From the NCBI GenBank assembly GCA_965249645.1, contig CBDFML010000011.1, forward strand, positions 496,001 to 560,000: a stretch of DNA of 64,000 bases. Direction: 5' to 3'. Both the position numbers and the translations under genes were made by a program. The notes under the pieces were generated by a model. It was given only the letters and a program-made list of their open reading frames with translations, did not search any database and was not told where the DNA came from. Origin of the DNA: CAVOEB01 sp965249645 (lineage in GTDB: Bacteria > Pseudomonadota > Alphaproteobacteria > UBA828 > JAPUJA01). Of the stretch, positions 9,247-18,189 are shown piece after piece (position 1 is the first letter of the stretch; each line of letters begins with the position of its first letter).

Positions 9247-10452
9247 TTATTCCGCAGCCAGCTTCGGTTCGATGAGCACTCCGGCCGCGATCAGCCCTTC
9301 GATTTCGGCGTCCGTATAACCGAGCCCGGTCAGTATCTCGCGGTTGTGTTGGGCGAAATGGGGCGGCGGGCGGTGCATGCGCCCCGGCGTGCGGCTGAAC
9401 TTCGCCGGGATGCCGACGCCGCGATAGTTTCCGTCCTCGATAACCATTTCGCGGTGCGCCGTGTGCGGATGCTCGCAGACCTCGGGAATATCAAGCACCG
9501 GGCCGCAGGGCACTCCCGCCGCCGCCAGTCGGGCCGCGATCTCTTCGCCGTCGGTGACCGCGAACAGCGTGTCGAGCTCGGGCGTAAGCGCCCCCCGGTT
9601 GACCGAGCGTTCTGCGTTCGATGTGAAGCGCGGATCGTCGGCCAGTTCGGGCTTGCCCATCTCTTGGCACAGACGGCGGAACTGGCGGTCGTTGCCGACG
9701 CCGAGGAAGACGTCGCAGGTCGTGGTCTCGAAGGTGTCGTAGGGGCAGATGTTGGGATGCTGGTTGCCGACCCGCTTGGGCCGGTCGCCCGAGACGAAGA
9801 AGTTGGAGTTAAACGGGTGGAGCAGGCTGAACGCCGCATCGTAAAGCGCCACTTCGATTAACTGGCCCTTGCCCGATTTCTCGCGCTCGTAGGCCGCCAT
9901 CATGATCGCGTAGAGCGCGATCAGCCCGGCGCCGAGGTCGGCCATGGGCATGCCGACCCGTGTCGGCCCGCTCTCCTGGCTGCCGTTGATGCTCATCATG
10001 CCCGAGAGCGCCTGGGCCACCGCGTCGTAGCCCGGTATGCCGCCGAGCGGCCCGTCGCCGCCGAAGCCGGTGATCCGACAATGGATCAGCCGGGGATAGC
10101 GCTCTTCGAGCACTTCCTCGTAGCCGAGGCCCCATTTTTCCAGCGTGCCGGTCTTGAAATTTTCGATCAGCAGGTCGGCGTCCTCGAGCAGGCGGAACAG
10201 CACGTCGTGGCCTTCCGCGCGCGAGAGGTCGAGACCGATGCTCCGCTTGTTGCGGTTGATGCCGAGAAAGTAGGCCGCCTCGCCTTCGCTGAACGGCGGC
10301 CCCCAGCCGCGCGTTTCGTCGCCCGTGGGCGGCTCGACCTTGATCAGTTCCGCGCCGTGATCGCCCAGCACTTGCGCGCAGGACGGCCCCGCCAGGACCC
10401 GCGTGAGGTCGACCACCTTGAAGCCCGCAAGGGCCCCGTCCTGTTTCGTCAT
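9247..10452 (-). CDS. CaiB/BaiF family CoA-transferase (class III)
   Basis: 401 residues. It starts AGFKVVDLTRVLAGPSCAQVLGDHGAELIKVE, the family's hallmark N-terminus, and has a catalytic Asp in the MPMADLGAGL segment. Such enzymes move CoA between carboxylic acids (for example carnitine, bile acid, oxalate or succinate). Neither neighbour fixes the acceptor. Confidence 0.92.
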   Translation of the reverse strand: MTKQDGALAGFKVVDLTRVLAGPSCAQVLGDHGAELIKVEPPTGDETRGWGPPFSEGEAAYFLGINRNKRSIGLDLSRAEGHDVLFRLLEDADLLIENFKTGTLEKWGLGYEEVLEERYPRLIHCRITGFGGDGPLGGIPGYDAVAQALSGMMSINGSQESGPTRVGMPMADLGAGLIALYAIMMAAYEREKSGKGQLIEVALYDAAFSLLHPFNSNFFVSGDRPKRVGNQHPNICPYDTFETTTCDVFLGVGNDRQFRRLCQEMGKPELADDPRFTSNAERSVNRGALTPELDTLFAVTDGEEIAARLAAAGVPCGPVLDIPEVCEHPHTAHREMVIEDGNYRGVGIPAKFSRTPGRMHRPPPHFAQHNREILTGLGYTDAEIEGLIAAGVLIEPKLAAE

Positions 10453-10481
10453 GATTTCTCTCGTCTCCTGTCTGTGCGCGC

Positions 10482-10912
10482 TTAGTCCGGGGTGAATGCG
10501 GCCTGCGCCGCGGCCGTATCGCGGGCGAGATCGACCTTGGCTATTTCACCGTCGCGCATGGTGCAAACGTAGAACAACTTGGTTTCGAGCTTTTGCCCGT
10601 GGTTTTCGAGATCACCTTTTCCCGGCCCAGCGCGAACACCTTGGCGCCCTCGGCATAGAATTCGGTGACCTCGAAGACTTCCGGGTCGGCGGCGCGCTCG
10701 TAGGTCTCGACCAGCGCGTGACCGTCCGCGGCGCCCTGGCAGACGTAAAACCAGGGCACTGTGCCGCTTGCTGCTCCGCTCGCGATGTCCCAGACAAAGT
10801 CGTCGGTCTGACAGGCCATGACGCCCGCCATGTCGCCCTCGAGGAAGAGGCGGAAGTAATCCTCGACCAAATCGCGGTTGACGTCGGCCTGGCGCATGTG
10901 CTCTGCGCTCAT
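10482..10912 (-). pseudogene. NTF2/SnoaL-like protein, frameshifted
   Basis: From ATG 10912 the frame gives a SnoaL-like fold (DLVEDYFRLFLEGDMAGVMACQTDDFVWDI) up to REKVISKTTG near position 10600. The normal end (QKLETKLFYVCTMRDGEIAKVDLAR) follows in a different frame and stops at 10482. The shift sits at a TTTT/CCC run (10591-10598). It is a paralogue of the intact neighbour at 10925-11335, whose ATGKAFTTDFTFMLTIRDG shows how the frame should continue. Confidence 0.7.
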
Positions 10913-10924
10913 CGCTGGCCCGAC

Positions 10925-11335
10925 CTAACCGGCAAACGCGGCGACCAGCGCGGCGCTGTCGATATAGGCTTTCATGCCGGCGACCTTGCCGTCGCGGATT
11001 GTGAGCATGAAGGTAAAATCGGTGGTGAACGCCTTGCCCGTCGCGTTGACCTGCACGGTCTCGTGGCCGCGCACCAAGCCCTTGTCGTTGTCGCCCAGGT
11101 ATTCGTCGATCTCGAAGACCTCCGGCTCGACCGCGCCGCCATAGGCCTCGAGGCAGGCGAGGCAGCCCTCGGTGCCCTTCCAGATGCCAAAATATGGCAC
11201 CACGCCGGTGGCCGGGCCGTCGCAGATGTCCCACACCACGTCGTCGGTCTGCATCGCCATCATCTGGTCGATCTCGTCGGCCAGGAAATGACCGAAAAAT
11301 TGTTCGGCAATCTGTGCATTCGGGTGGCTGCTCAT
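10925..11335 (-). CDS. Nuclear transport factor 2-like (SnoaL-like) protein
   Basis: 136 residues with the NTF2-like alpha+beta pattern: an N-terminal helix (NAQIAEQFFGHFLADEIDQMMAMQTDDVVWDI), a cone-forming middle, and final strands (GHETVQVNATGKAFTTDFTFMLTIRDGKVAGMKAYIDSAAL). These domains act as isomerases, hydratases, cyclases or plain ligand-binding proteins. It is in tandem with a damaged paralogue and near a CoA-transferase; the function is unassigned. Confidence 0.75.
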   Translation of the reverse strand: MSSHPNAQIAEQFFGHFLADEIDQMMAMQTDDVVWDICDGPATGVVPYFGIWKGTEGCLACLEAYGGAVEPEVFEIDEYLGDNDKGLVRGHETVQVNATGKAFTTDFTFMLTIRDGKVAGMKAYIDSAALVAAFAG

Positions 11336-11442
11336 AATATCTCTCCCTCATTGTTACGGTGCATGGGTCGGACGGGATGCGTCTGGCGCCTTTTTTATAG
11401 TGGGTAAAAACCCCTCTTGCGAGTCCGCGGCGATGGCTGGCA

Positions 11443-12297
11443 CTACAACCCGATCATGGCCAGAATCTGTTCGGGCGTCTTGCCCGCCTTGCGCAGGGTG
11501 CGCAGCGTCACCGCCCGGTTGCGCTTGGCGAGGCGGCGGCCCTCGTCGTCGGTGATCAGCCCGTGGTGGTGATAGTCCGGTGTGTTCAGCCCGAGCAGGG
11601 CCTGGAGCAGGCGGTGGATGTGGGTTGCCTCGAACAGGTCTTCGCCGCGGGTTACAAGGCTCACCCCCTGCAGGTGGTCGTCCAGCGTCACCGCGAGGTG
11701 GTAGCTGGTCGGCACCTCCTTGCGTGCGAGCACCACATCGCCCGCGGCCTCGGGCAGCGCCTCGATCCGGCCCTGCTTGCGGTCGGTCCAGAACAGCGGC
11801 CCCGCCTGCGTTGCGGCGCGCGCCACGTTGAGCCGCAGCGCGAAGGCCTCGCCCGCGCGCATCCGCCGGTTCTGATCGTCGCGCGTCAGCTCGCGGCAAA
11901 GGCCGGGATAGACCGGTCCGTCGGAGCCGTGGGGCGCGGCGTCGGCGTGGGCGATCTCGGCGCGAATCGCCTTGCGCGTGCAAAAGCAGGGATAGAGCAG
12001 GTCGCGCCGGGCCAGCTCGTCGAGCGCGGCCGCGTAGTCGTCGTAATGCTCCGACTGGCGGCGCACCGCGCCGTCCCACTCGATGCCGAGCCAGGCGAGG
12101 TCCTCGCTGATCGCGGCCTCGAACTCATCGCGCGCGCGGCTCCGGTCGATGTCCTCGATGCGCAAGATGAAGCGCCCGCCCGCGGCCTGCGCCTCGCGGT
12201 AGCTCTTGAGTGCCGAGTAGGCGTGGCCCAGATGCATGTAGCCCGTCGGGCTGGGCGCAAAGCGGGTGACGATGGCACGTTCCCCGGCGGCGTTCAC
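11443..12297 (-). CDS. gluQ: Glutamyl-Q tRNA(Asp) synthetase
   Basis: 284 residues: the catalytic half of a glutamyl-tRNA synthetase with no anticodon-binding domain. It activates glutamate and attaches it to queuosine-34 of tRNA-Asp. TRFAPSPTGYMHLGHAYSAL carries the HIGH-type motif, RFILRIEDIDRSR is the usual class I follow-on, and the KMSKS position is the degenerate RRLAKRNRAVTL. One cysteine pair (YPCFCTR) of the zinc site is visible. Length and missing C-terminus separate it from GltX. Confidence 0.93.
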   Translation of the reverse strand: MNAAGERAIVTRFAPSPTGYMHLGHAYSALKSYREAQAAGGRFILRIEDIDRSRARDEFEAAISEDLAWLGIEWDGAVRRQSEHYDDYAAALDELARRDLLYPCFCTRKAIRAEIAHADAAPHGSDGPVYPGLCRELTRDDQNRRMRAGEAFALRLNVARAATQAGPLFWTDRKQGRIEALPEAAGDVVLARKEVPTSYHLAVTLDDHLQGVSLVTRGEDLFEATHIHRLLQALLGLNTPDYHHHGLITDDEGRRLAKRNRAVTLRTLRKAGKTPEQILAMIGL

Positions 12298-12380
12298 GGC
12301 ACAACGCTCCCTTGCCCCGGCGCGCGCGCGAGGTCATCATCGCGCACCCATAACCGCGCACCCGGAAGACGCTGCCCGCC

Positions 12381-13082
12381 ATGTCCGACGCAACCTCCGA
12401 CCAGACTGGCCCCGCCCAGACTGGCTCCGCCCTGAGCGGCCCCGAACGCCCGCCCGCGAGCGGCGGGCCGGCGCGCCAGCTCGTCGTCTTCCTGCACGGG
12501 CTGGGCGCCGACGGCGGTGACCTGATCGAGCTTGCCGCCCACTGGTCCCGCCGCCTGCCCGACGCGCACTTCGTCGCCCCCAACGGCCCTGAAGCCTGCG
12601 ACATGGCGCCCATGGGCTATCAGTGGTTCTCGCTCCGCGAGCGCAGCCCGGAGCAGATGGTCGAAGGCGCCGAGCGGGCACGTGCGGCGCTCGACGCCTA
12701 CCTCGACGCCGAGCTTGCGCGCTTCGGCCTGACCGACGCCGCGCTCGCGCTGGTGGGCTTTTCCCAGGGCACTATGACGGCGCTCCATACCGCACCCCGG
12801 CGCCGCTCGCCATGCGCCGGAATCGTCGGCTTTTCCGGCGCGCTGATTGCGCCCGAGCGGCTCGCCGACGAGGCGCTCTCGCGGCCCCCCTGCCTGCTCT
12901 TTCACGGCTCGGCGGACGAGGTGGTGCCCCCCGATGCGCTGTTCGCGGCCCTCGAACCCCTGGGCGGAGCCGGCATCAATGTGGAGTGGCATATCGTGCC
13001 CGGGCTGGGTCACGGGATCGATCCCGACGGGTTGACCCAGGCCGGCGAATTCCTCGCCGCGCGCTTCACGCCTGCGGCGTAA
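12381..13082 (+). CDS. Alpha/beta-hydrolase, carboxylesterase/phospholipase type
   Basis: 233 residues. After a loose N-terminus comes QLVVFLHGLGADGGDLIELA (oxyanion loop), the nucleophile elbow GFSQG, the acid in HGSADEVVPPDALF, and the base in PGLGHGID. This is the arrangement of the small carboxylesterase / acyl-protein thioesterase family (PF02230). It is divergent from gluQ with about 80 bases between. Confidence 0.88.
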   Translation: MSDATSDQTGPAQTGSALSGPERPPASGGPARQLVVFLHGLGADGGDLIELAAHWSRRLPDAHFVAPNGPEACDMAPMGYQWFSLRERSPEQMVEGAERARAALDAYLDAELARFGLTDAALALVGFSQGTMTALHTAPRRRSPCAGIVGFSGALIAPERLADEALSRPPCLLFHGSADEVVPPDALFAALEPLGGAGINVEWHIVPGLGHGIDPDGLTQAGEFLAARFTPAA

Positions 13083-13326
13083 ACCTTCCGGCCCGTGGCC
13101 GGCGCTCGTATCCCCCATTCCGGCCCGCGCCCCCCGCTTAACAACCTGCGCGCCAACGATAGCGCCCGCCAATCGCCCGGGCCAGCCGAAACCGCGCCGT
13201 GCCACGCCGACGCGAGATCGAGGCTTTATTTTCCCGGAAATTTTCGTACCATCCACAACGACGGCGCCCTCGGGCCGTAATTTTACGTTGGCTCCCGGGC
13301 ACCCGGAAGGGAGACAGGTTTCGACG

Positions 13327-13890
13327 GTGTCGCTAACGCCCAACGCCTGCCCGGCGCTCGTGCTCAATGCCGACTACCGGCCGCTGAGCTATTTTCCGCT
13401 CTCGACCTGGCCGTGGCAGGACGCGATCAAGGCGGTTTTTCTCGACCGCGTACAGATCCTCTCGGAGTACGACCAGACGGTCCGCTCGCCGAGCGTCGCC
13501 TTCCATTTGCCCAGCGTGGTGGCGCTCAAGTCCTACGTGCCCATGGTGCGCCGCCCGGCATTTACCCGGTTCAACGTTTTCCTGCGCGACGGATTTTCCT
13601 GCCAGTACTGCTCGCGCGGTTTCGTCGCCGAGAATCTGACCTTCGACCACGTGATCCCGCGCTCGCGCGGCGGGCGGACGACGTGGGAAAACGTGGTCAC
13701 GGCGTGCATGCGGTGCAACCTTGCCAAGGGCAACCGGCTGCCCAAGGAATCGGGGCTCTATCCCCACTTCGCGCCGCACCAGCCGACGGTTTACGAGCTG
13801 CAGGAGACCGGCCGCTCGTTTCCGCCCCGCTATCTGCACGAAAGCTGGAGCGATTTTCTCTACTGGGATTCCGAACTCGACCCCGATTAG
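13327..13890 (+). CDS. HNH endonuclease family protein
   Basis: 187 residues from GTG 13327 (VSLTPNACPALVLNADYRPL), with AAGGGAG upstream. The C-terminal half holds a zinc-supported HNH fold: FSCQYCSRGF, LTFDHVIPRSRGG, WENVVTACMRCNLAKGNRLP (two CxxC pairs around the D-H...N motif). This length and the N-terminal LNADYRPLSYFPLSTWPWQDAIKAV block are widespread single-copy chromosomal genes in alphaproteobacteria. The role is unknown; it is not obviously part of a restriction system here. Confidence 0.88.
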   Translation: MSLTPNACPALVLNADYRPLSYFPLSTWPWQDAIKAVFLDRVQILSEYDQTVRSPSVAFHLPSVVALKSYVPMVRRPAFTRFNVFLRDGFSCQYCSRGFVAENLTFDHVIPRSRGGRTTWENVVTACMRCNLAKGNRLPKESGLYPHFAPHQPTVYELQETGRSFPPRYLHESWSDFLYWDSELDPD

Positions 13891-13901
13891 GAACGGGGGC
13901 G

Positions 13902-14756
13902 TTATCCGCCGTGCCCGGCCGCGAGGCCGGGCGTGCGGTAGCCGGTTTCGGACCATAGGATCGGAAACTGGGTCTCGTCCATCGTATCGCCGGGCTGGCG
14001 ATAGCGGGCGAAGACGGTGCCGAGCTCTTCGGTCAGGTGGTCGGGATCGAAACGGGACTCCGCCGGGCAGCACACGGTGGTGACGGCGCGCCGCTCGCGC
14101 GCCGCGTCGCGGTTGGCGTCCGAGCCGTGCCAGGTCAGGCCGTGGTGGAACGCCGCGCCCCCAAGGGGCACCTCGACGGAGACGATCTCGGGCGTAACGC
14201 CGGCCGCATCCGCTGCTGCCAGCATCTCGCGCCGGTAGTCGCCGCCGCCATAGAGATCCTGGCGCGTGGCTCCAAGCGCGTCCCAGCGGTGGGAGCCGCG
14301 GACGTATTGAATCGTGCCGGCGTCCGCCGCGGCGGGGGTCAGAGCAACCCAGCAGCCGATCATCGCCTGGGGCCGATACCACGGGTTATAGCTCTGGTCC
14401 TGATGCATCACGACGGCGTCGGCGCCGGGCGGTTTCCAGACCAGGTCGCTCTGGTTCAGCCGCGCGCCGGGCCAGCCGGCGAGTTGCGCACACCAGCGCC
14501 CGGTTTCCTCGCGCAGCACGAGGGCGGCGATCGTGCGGTCCGACTTCCAGGCGTTGCCCATGTGGCGGTTCAGCGGATCGATCGCCGCCTGGCCCCAGCC
14601 CAGAAGGTCGGGCGCAACGCCGGTGTCGTACTCGCCGTCGAACAGCGGCTCGAAGCGCGCGCCGGCGCGGGCGGCGAGGTCGGGTTCGATGAACGTCTCG
14701 ACGACGAGGAAGCCGTCGTCGCGAAAGCGGGAAACTTGCTGCTCGCTCGGCCCCAT
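13902..14756 (-). CDS. Phytanoyl-CoA dioxygenase (PhyH) family protein
   Basis: 284 residues of an Fe(II)/2-oxoglutarate-dependent oxygenase. Metal ligands are visible in VMHQDQSYNPW (H-x-D) and HHGLTWHGSDANRDAARERRAVTTV (distal His plus the 2-oxoglutarate-binding Arg), with GTIQYVRGSHRWDALG in the core. Substrates of bacterial PhyH proteins vary widely. It is in the same direction as coq7 and 23 bases from its end. Confidence 0.82.
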   Translation of the reverse strand: MGPSEQQVSRFRDDGFLVVETFIEPDLAARAGARFEPLFDGEYDTGVAPDLLGWGQAAIDPLNRHMGNAWKSDRTIAALVLREETGRWCAQLAGWPGARLNQSDLVWKPPGADAVVMHQDQSYNPWYRPQAMIGCWVALTPAAADAGTIQYVRGSHRWDALGATRQDLYGGGDYRREMLAAADAAGVTPEIVSVEVPLGGAAFHHGLTWHGSDANRDAARERRAVTTVCCPAESRFDPDHLTEELGTVFARYRQPGDTMDETQFPILWSETGYRTPGLAAGHGG

Positions 14757-14779
14757 CGGCGTTCCCGCTCCCGTGCGCC

Positions 14780-15346
14780 TCAGACCCGGGTCGAGAGCCA
14801 GATGGCGAGCTTGGTGCCGGCCCGGATGGCGCCGCTCATCAGCTCGTAACCGGGGGTCTGTTCGGCGCCGTGGGCGAGGCCGGTGTCGTGGTGCTCGATC
14901 TCGTCGGCGCGGAATTCGTCGACGGTGGCGCGTAAATCCGCCTCGTCCTCGCCCAGCGCTGCCGACTGTTTGGCGTAATGCTCGGCGATGACATCCTCGA
15001 CGGCGACGGTGCAGGCCATCGCTGCCCGCTCGCCCATCATGGCGGTGGCAGCCCCCAGCGCGAAACCGGCTGCGTCCCAGACCGGTGAAAGCAGGGTCGG
15101 GCGCACCCGGCGCTCAATCACGAGGTCGTCGAAGCGCGTCAAGTGCCCGCGTTCCTGTTCGGCCATTTTCGACACCGCGTCGCGTGCCGGACCGGGACGG
15201 AGCACGGCAAGCTGGCCGTCATAGATGCGCGCTGCGCCGAACTCGCCCGCGTGGTCGACCCGGATCATCCGGCGCACGGTCTCGGCCGCCGAGGGATCGC
15301 CGGGCAGCCGGTGCGCGGTTGTCGGTTTGGGTTCTTCAGGCGTCAT
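14780..15346 (-). CDS. coq7: Demethoxyubiquinone hydroxylase (ubiquinone biosynthesis)
   Basis: 188 residues of the ferritin-like di-iron Coq7/CAT5 family. It hydroxylates C6 of the ubiquinone ring before the last methylation. Iron ligands are readable: MIRVDHAGEFGAARIY (Glu), EQERGHL (ExxH), VEDVIAEHY (Glu), FRADEIEHHDTGLAHGAE (ExxH). It overlaps the dsbB end by 11 bases, so the two are probably co-transcribed. Confidence 0.93.
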   Translation of the reverse strand: MTPEEPKPTTAHRLPGDPSAAETVRRMIRVDHAGEFGAARIYDGQLAVLRPGPARDAVSKMAEQERGHLTRFDDLVIERRVRPTLLSPVWDAAGFALGAATAMMGERAAMACTVAVEDVIAEHYAKQSAALGEDEADLRATVDEFRADEIEHHDTGLAHGAEQTPGYELMSGAIRAGTKLAIWLSTRV

Positions 15347-15857
15347 GGCGGTTGGTTCCCAGAATTTTTCGCAACCCCATGATAATCGCGTAACCCGCTA
15401 GCGCAAAACAGATCACGGCGTTCCATGCGGCCATGGAGAGGCCGAGGAACGACCAGACGATCTCGTCGCAGCGCACGATGGGCACGGCCAGCAGGCGCTC
15501 GCGCAGCTCCTCGACGCTGAGCGCCCCCGCGACCGCGTTGGAACACGAGGTCGGGCCCGCAAAGACGCCCTGCTCGACGCCGACGTGATAGAGCGAGAGC
15601 GCAAGCCCCGCGAGCAGGATGGCGGCACAGCCGAGCGCGAAGGCAGCGGGCGGGCCGTTTGTCCGCCGGCGCCAGACGAGGAATGCAAGGGCGGCCAATG
15701 CTATCACCGCGATGTGAGGCCAGCGCTGGTAATGGCAGAGCACGCAAGGCGCATAGCCGCCGGCATATTGAAACAGCAACGCCGCGCCCAGCGTCGCACC
15801 CGAGGCGGCGAGCAACGCGAGGGGCAGCAAGCGGGGCGAATTAAGGGCGCCGATCAT
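15336..15857 (-). CDS. dsbB: Disulfide bond formation protein B
   Basis: 173 residues, four transmembrane helices. It re-oxidises DsbA using ubiquinone. The first periplasmic loop has CVLCHYQRWPH (CxxC), and the second has TSCSN and VRCDE cysteines about 25 residues apart, as in DsbB. The pairing with coq7 is functionally neat because DsbB depends on ubiquinone. Confidence 0.9.
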   Translation of the reverse strand: MIGALNSPRLLPLALLAASGATLGAALLFQYAGGYAPCVLCHYQRWPHIAVIALAALAFLVWRRRTNGPPAAFALGCAAILLAGLALSLYHVGVEQGVFAGPTSCSNAVAGALSVEELRERLLAVPIVRCDEIVWSFLGLSMAAWNAVICFALAGYAIIMGLRKILGTNRHDA

Positions 15858-15993
15858 GGCCCGGTTATAGCCGAGGGGAGGCGCGGAGGCATCTTTGTCG
15901 CACTAAAGCGCCGCGCAGGCTGGCGCCGCATCAGCGGGGGCCCACACTTGCGGGCGCGCGAGACCCGGAACGCTCAGCGCGACCGGTCTCGTC

Positions 15994-16575
15994 CTAGAAC
16001 AATAACTTGATGCAGTAAAAGCCGCCGATGATGGCGGCGAAGGAGACCAGCGTCACTTTGCCCAGGTGGCGGTCGATGAAACCGCGGAGCCGCTCGCCGA
16101 AATACCACAACAGGGCGCAGACCGCGAGGAAGCGCACACCGCGCGAAAGGATCGAGGCGCCGACGAAGACGCCGATGTCGAGCGAGGTCATGCCGCTGGC
16201 GATGGTGATGACCTTGTAGGGAAAAGGCGTTGCCCCCCCGATGCCGACGATCCAGGGGCCGAACTCGTGATAGTTCTCGCGGAAGCTGTCGAACTTCTCC
16301 ATGTAGCCGTAGAACTCGAGCAGGCCGCGGCCGAACCCCTCGTAGAAGTAATAGCCGATGCCGTAGCTGACGATGCCGCCTGCCACCGAGGTCACCGTGC
16401 ACCAGCCCGCGAGCAGCCACGCGCGCGACCGGTTGGCCAGGATCATGGGCACGAGCATGATGTCCGGGGGCACCGGGAAGATGCAACTCTCGAGAAACGA
16501 GACTGCGCCGACGATCCAGAAGGCGTGCTTCGTGTCCGCGTTGCGAATCAACCAATTGTAGGAGCGCCGGAGCAT
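15994..16575 (-). CDS. YqaA/DedA-like inner-membrane protein
   Basis: 193 residues with several membrane segments and the DedA/SNARE-associated pattern: FLESCIFPVPPDIMLVPMIL (E...F.P.P motif), GGIVSYGIGYYFYEGFGRGLLE, and GGATPFPYKVITIASGMT before a final pair of helices. DedA-family proteins support membrane homeostasis and lipid flipping. YqaA is the closest subgroup by size and motif. Confidence 0.82.
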   Translation of the reverse strand: MLRRSYNWLIRNADTKHAFWIVGAVSFLESCIFPVPPDIMLVPMILANRSRAWLLAGWCTVTSVAGGIVSYGIGYYFYEGFGRGLLEFYGYMEKFDSFRENYHEFGPWIVGIGGATPFPYKVITIASGMTSLDIGVFVGASILSRGVRFLAVCALLWYFGERLRGFIDRHLGKVTLVSFAAIIGGFYCIKLLF

Positions 16576-16956
16576 GATTCGAGATGCGGGCCTGTGGCCG
16601 GTTGCGGGAGAGGATCATGGGGCCGGGGAAACGACCCGCGCAGGTATAGCGGCAAAGGGCTGAAGCGACTACGAATTTTTCAGCCCTCACCGCCGACGGC
16701 AATCGGACATCCGGCTGCGGGCCGCGTATTTCTTGACCGGCCCGGTCGTAATTGGAGCCGGCCGCCCTCAGCCAGCCCCGGCCCTGCGGCCCGCATGATT
16801 TATGCAATTGCCGCATGCGCGGCCGTGCAATCCGCTCAAGCGCCGCGCGGGCTGGAGCGGGCTGCAAAATCCGAAAGATTTTACCTCACCGGATTTCGCT
16901 CTAAGATGCCGCCTGCGGGTTTACGCGCAAATAAACGGGCGGGAGAGCAGCGGCAG
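16576..16956. other. Intergenic region before dcd
   Basis: A 381-base gap. No gene or clear RNA was found. Near 16891 lies CCGGATTTCGCTCTAAGATG, which resembles CGGATTTCGCCCTAAAGTAG at about 45254, upstream of the RDD gene; both sit 50-65 bases before a start codon and could be a shared promoter-type element. The rest is GC-rich sequence without a convincing hairpin-plus-U-run terminator. Confidence 0.3.
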
Positions 16957-18174
16957 ATGGCGGTCGAAAGCAAGAGCCTGTTTCCCGAGCTCGAGGGCGC
17001 GCCGCGCCCGGCCCACGGAACCGGCGTGCTGCCCTGCCAGGCGCTGGACGGGTTGGTCGCCGCCGGCACGATCGAGGCGGACGAGGGGATCGCCGCCGAC
17101 CAGATCCAGCCCGCCAGCATCGATCTGCGCCTGGGCGCCCTGGCCTACCGGGTGCGCGCGAGCTTCCTGCCCGGCGGCGACCAGCCGGTGCGGCGCAAGA
17201 TCACGTCTCTCGGCATGCACGAGATCGACCTCACGGGCGGCGCGGTGCTCGAGCGGGGCTGCGTCTATATCGTGCCGCTGAAAGAACGCCTCAGCCTGCC
17301 CGCCGGGCTCTCGGCCTCGGCCAGCCCCAAGAGCAGCACCGGTCGGCTCGATATCTTCACCCGTCTGATCGCCGACTACGCCACGGTCTACGACCGGGTG
17401 GGCGAGAGGTACAAGGGCGAGCTGTTCCTTGAAATCTCGCCGCGCTCGTTTTCCGTGTTGGTTCGCGAGGGCGAGCGGCTCAACCAGATTCGCTTTCGGC
17501 GCGGCCAGCCGCCGCCGGCCGACCTCGACATCGAGAAGCTGCATGCGCGCGATTCGGTGGTGTTCGACGACGACGCGGCACCGGGGGTGGCGCGCATCGA
17601 CAAAGGGCTGTGGATCTCCATCGACCTCAAGGGGGTGGGGCCGTGCGGTTTGATCGGCTATCGCGCAAAGCGCCACAGCGGGCTGATCGACCTGGAAAAG
17701 ATCGACCATTACGACCCGCTCGAGTTCTGGGAGCCGCTTGCGCCGAGTGGGGCGCGTGACCTGATCCTCAATCCGGACGACTTCTATATCCTGGTCTCGA
17801 AGGAGAAGATCAGCGTGCCGCCGGACTTTGCCGCCGAGATGGTCGCCTACGACACCTCGGTGGGCGAATTCCGCATCCATTACGCGGGCTTCTTCGACCC
17901 CGGCTTCGGCTATGGCGGCGAGGCGAGCACGGGCACCCGCGCGGTGCTCGAGGTGCGCTCCCACGAGGTGCCGTTCCTGCTCGGGGACGGCCAGGTCGTG
18001 GGCCGCCTGGTCTATGAGCGGTTGACCGACCTGCCCGAGCGCATCTACGGCCGCGACATCGGCTCGCACTACCAGACCCAGGAGCTGGCGCTGGCCAAGC
18101 AGTTCAAGCGGGGGAAGGGCGACAATAAAAAAACCGCCGGCGCCCCGAGGAGCACCGGCGGAAAAGCGTCTTGA
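16957..18174 (+). CDS. dcd: 2'-deoxycytidine 5'-triphosphate deaminase (two-domain)
   Basis: 405 residues, about twice the length of ordinary Dcd: two dUTPase-like domains in one chain, as in the alphaproteobacterial double-domain form. The first holds IQPASIDLRLG and the substrate loop ASPKSSTGRLDIFTRLI; the second holds GLIDLEKIDHYDPLEFWEP and ILVSKEKISVPPDFAAEM. It deaminates dCTP to dUTP for thymidylate supply. ATG 16957 has GGGAGAG upstream; the open frame extends much further 5' without domain content. Confidence 0.88.
   Translation: MAVESKSLFPELEGAPRPAHGTGVLPCQALDGLVAAGTIEADEGIAADQIQPASIDLRLGALAYRVRASFLPGGDQPVRRKITSLGMHEIDLTGGAVLERGCVYIVPLKERLSLPAGLSASASPKSSTGRLDIFTRLIADYATVYDRVGERYKGELFLEISPRSFSVLVREGERLNQIRFRRGQPPPADLDIEKLHARDSVVFDDDAAPGVARIDKGLWISIDLKGVGPCGLIGYRAKRHSGLIDLEKIDHYDPLEFWEPLAPSGARDLILNPDDFYILVSKEKISVPPDFAAEMVAYDTSVGEFRIHYAGFFDPGFGYGGEASTGTRAVLEVRSHEVPFLLGDGQVVGRLVYERLTDLPERIYGRDIGSHYQTQELALAKQFKRGKGDNKKTAGAPRSTGGKAS
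18127..18161 (-). terminator. Rho-independent terminator for the ABC binding-protein gene
   Basis: On the minus strand, CCGCCGG and CCGGCGG form a 7-bp stem (18161-18155 with 18140-18134) followed at once by seven U (18133-18127). It lies about 30 bases beyond the stop of the gene at 18190 and inside the last codons of dcd. Confidence 0.85.
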
Positions 18175-18189
18175 AGAGTGCGGGAGGGC

